Source of the DNA: DATAQC01 sp051001215 | GTDB lineage: Bacteria > Actinomycetota > Acidimicrobiia > Acidimicrobiales > AC-14 | Reading direction: 5' to 3' | Length of the DNA stretch: 6,344 nucleotides | Assembly (NCBI GenBank): GCA_051001215.1 | Contig: JBPCNP010000137.1 | Location: 1-6,344 of the forward strand | Shown here: piece after piece, positions 6,210-6,344 of the stretch | Numbering within the stretch: the first letter of the stretch is position 1 | Layout: the number at the start of each line of letters is the position of its first letter | Translations under genes and position numbers: made by a program | Notes under the pieces: model-generated | Seen by the model: the letters and a program-made list of their open reading frames with translations, nothing else | Databases searched by the model: none | Told to the model about the DNA's origin: nothing

Positions 6210-6215
6210 ATCATA
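6210..6215 (-). promoter_or_regulatory. Candidate -10 box for the hydrolase-fusion operon
   Basis: On the minus strand TATGAT matches five of six bases of the TATAAT consensus and sits in a local AT-rich patch (GGGTTTATGATTC), unusual in this GC-rich window. A partial -35, ATGACG (6241-6236), has the TGAC core but is spaced 20 nt away, longer than ideal. The placement would give the long leader described at 6048-6209. The call rests on base composition and -10 similarity only. Confidence 0.3.
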
Positions 6216-6237
6216 AACCCGGATCCACCGATCGGCG

Positions 6238-6344
6238 TCATCCTGACGGACTGAGCATCACGTAGAAGTGCCCCCTGACCAGGGACAATGGCGGTTGCGA
6301 ATCCAGCCAGAACCCCGAATCGGAGGGCACCTTCTCGATGCGAT
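6238..6344. other. Lower-GC window edge with imperfect inverted repeat; identity unresolved
   Basis: The last ~105 nt are visibly less GC-rich than the genes. AGAAGTGCCCCCTGA (6264-6278) and the minus-strand AGAAGGTGCCCTCCGA (6335-6320) form an imperfect inverted repeat about 40 nt apart. Between them is a short hairpin, CCCTG-AC-CAGGG (6273-6284). A minus-strand frame enters from the edge and ends at TGA 6240-6238 with 34 residues, the last being VRGHFYVMLSPSG. On the plus strand, ATG at 6288 stays open to the edge, and ATG at 6338 has GGAGGG 10 nt upstream. These could be the tail of an upstream gene, the start of a divergent gene, or the end of a mobile element; I cannot decide from what is visible. 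Confidence 0.25.

Overview
The window reads as chromosomal DNA from a high-GC Gram-positive (actinobacterial) genome. GC content is high throughout. The conserved genes are rpsB, tsf, pyrH and frr in the usual order, with a murein-peptidase-like gene just upstream of rpsB, an arrangement known from Actinobacteria. An acidimicrobial or related deep actinobacterial lineage is my guess, not something the sequence proves. Every confident gene lies on the minus strand, so transcription runs from high to low coordinates.

Layout in transcription order: (1) 6344-6048 has no confident gene. It holds a candidate -10 box, a GC-rich leader with small palindromes and, at the very edge, a lower-GC stretch with an imperfect inverted repeat that may belong to another element. 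(2) 6047-4326 encodes a secreted protein that fuses a degenerate M23/LytM domain to an alpha/beta-hydrolase (lipase-like) domain. (3) 4329-3175 overlaps it by 4 nt and encodes a lipoprotein with a PQQ-type beta-propeller. (4) 3174-3030 is a structured intergenic region and rpsB leader. (5) 3029-1758 is rpsB, with an unusually long Ala/Pro/Ser/Asp-rich C-terminal tail. (6) 1754-960 is tsf. (7) 956-225 is pyrH, which starts with TTG. (8) 196-1 is the 5' part of frr, cut by the window edge.

The genes form two functional blocks. The first is a two-gene cell-envelope pair, an exported hydrolase fusion and a surface lipoprotein, whose translation is probably coupled. The second is a tightly packed translation and nucleotide block: ribosomal protein S2, elongation factor Ts, UMP kinase and ribosome recycling factor, with gaps of 3, 3 and 28 nt. 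The translation genes look ordinary except for the S2 tail and the leader structure. The least ordinary object is the M23-hydrolase fusion, whose metallopeptidase site has lost several expected ligands while its serine-hydrolase triad looks intact. I see no CRISPR array, tRNA, rRNA, complete insertion sequence or defence system.
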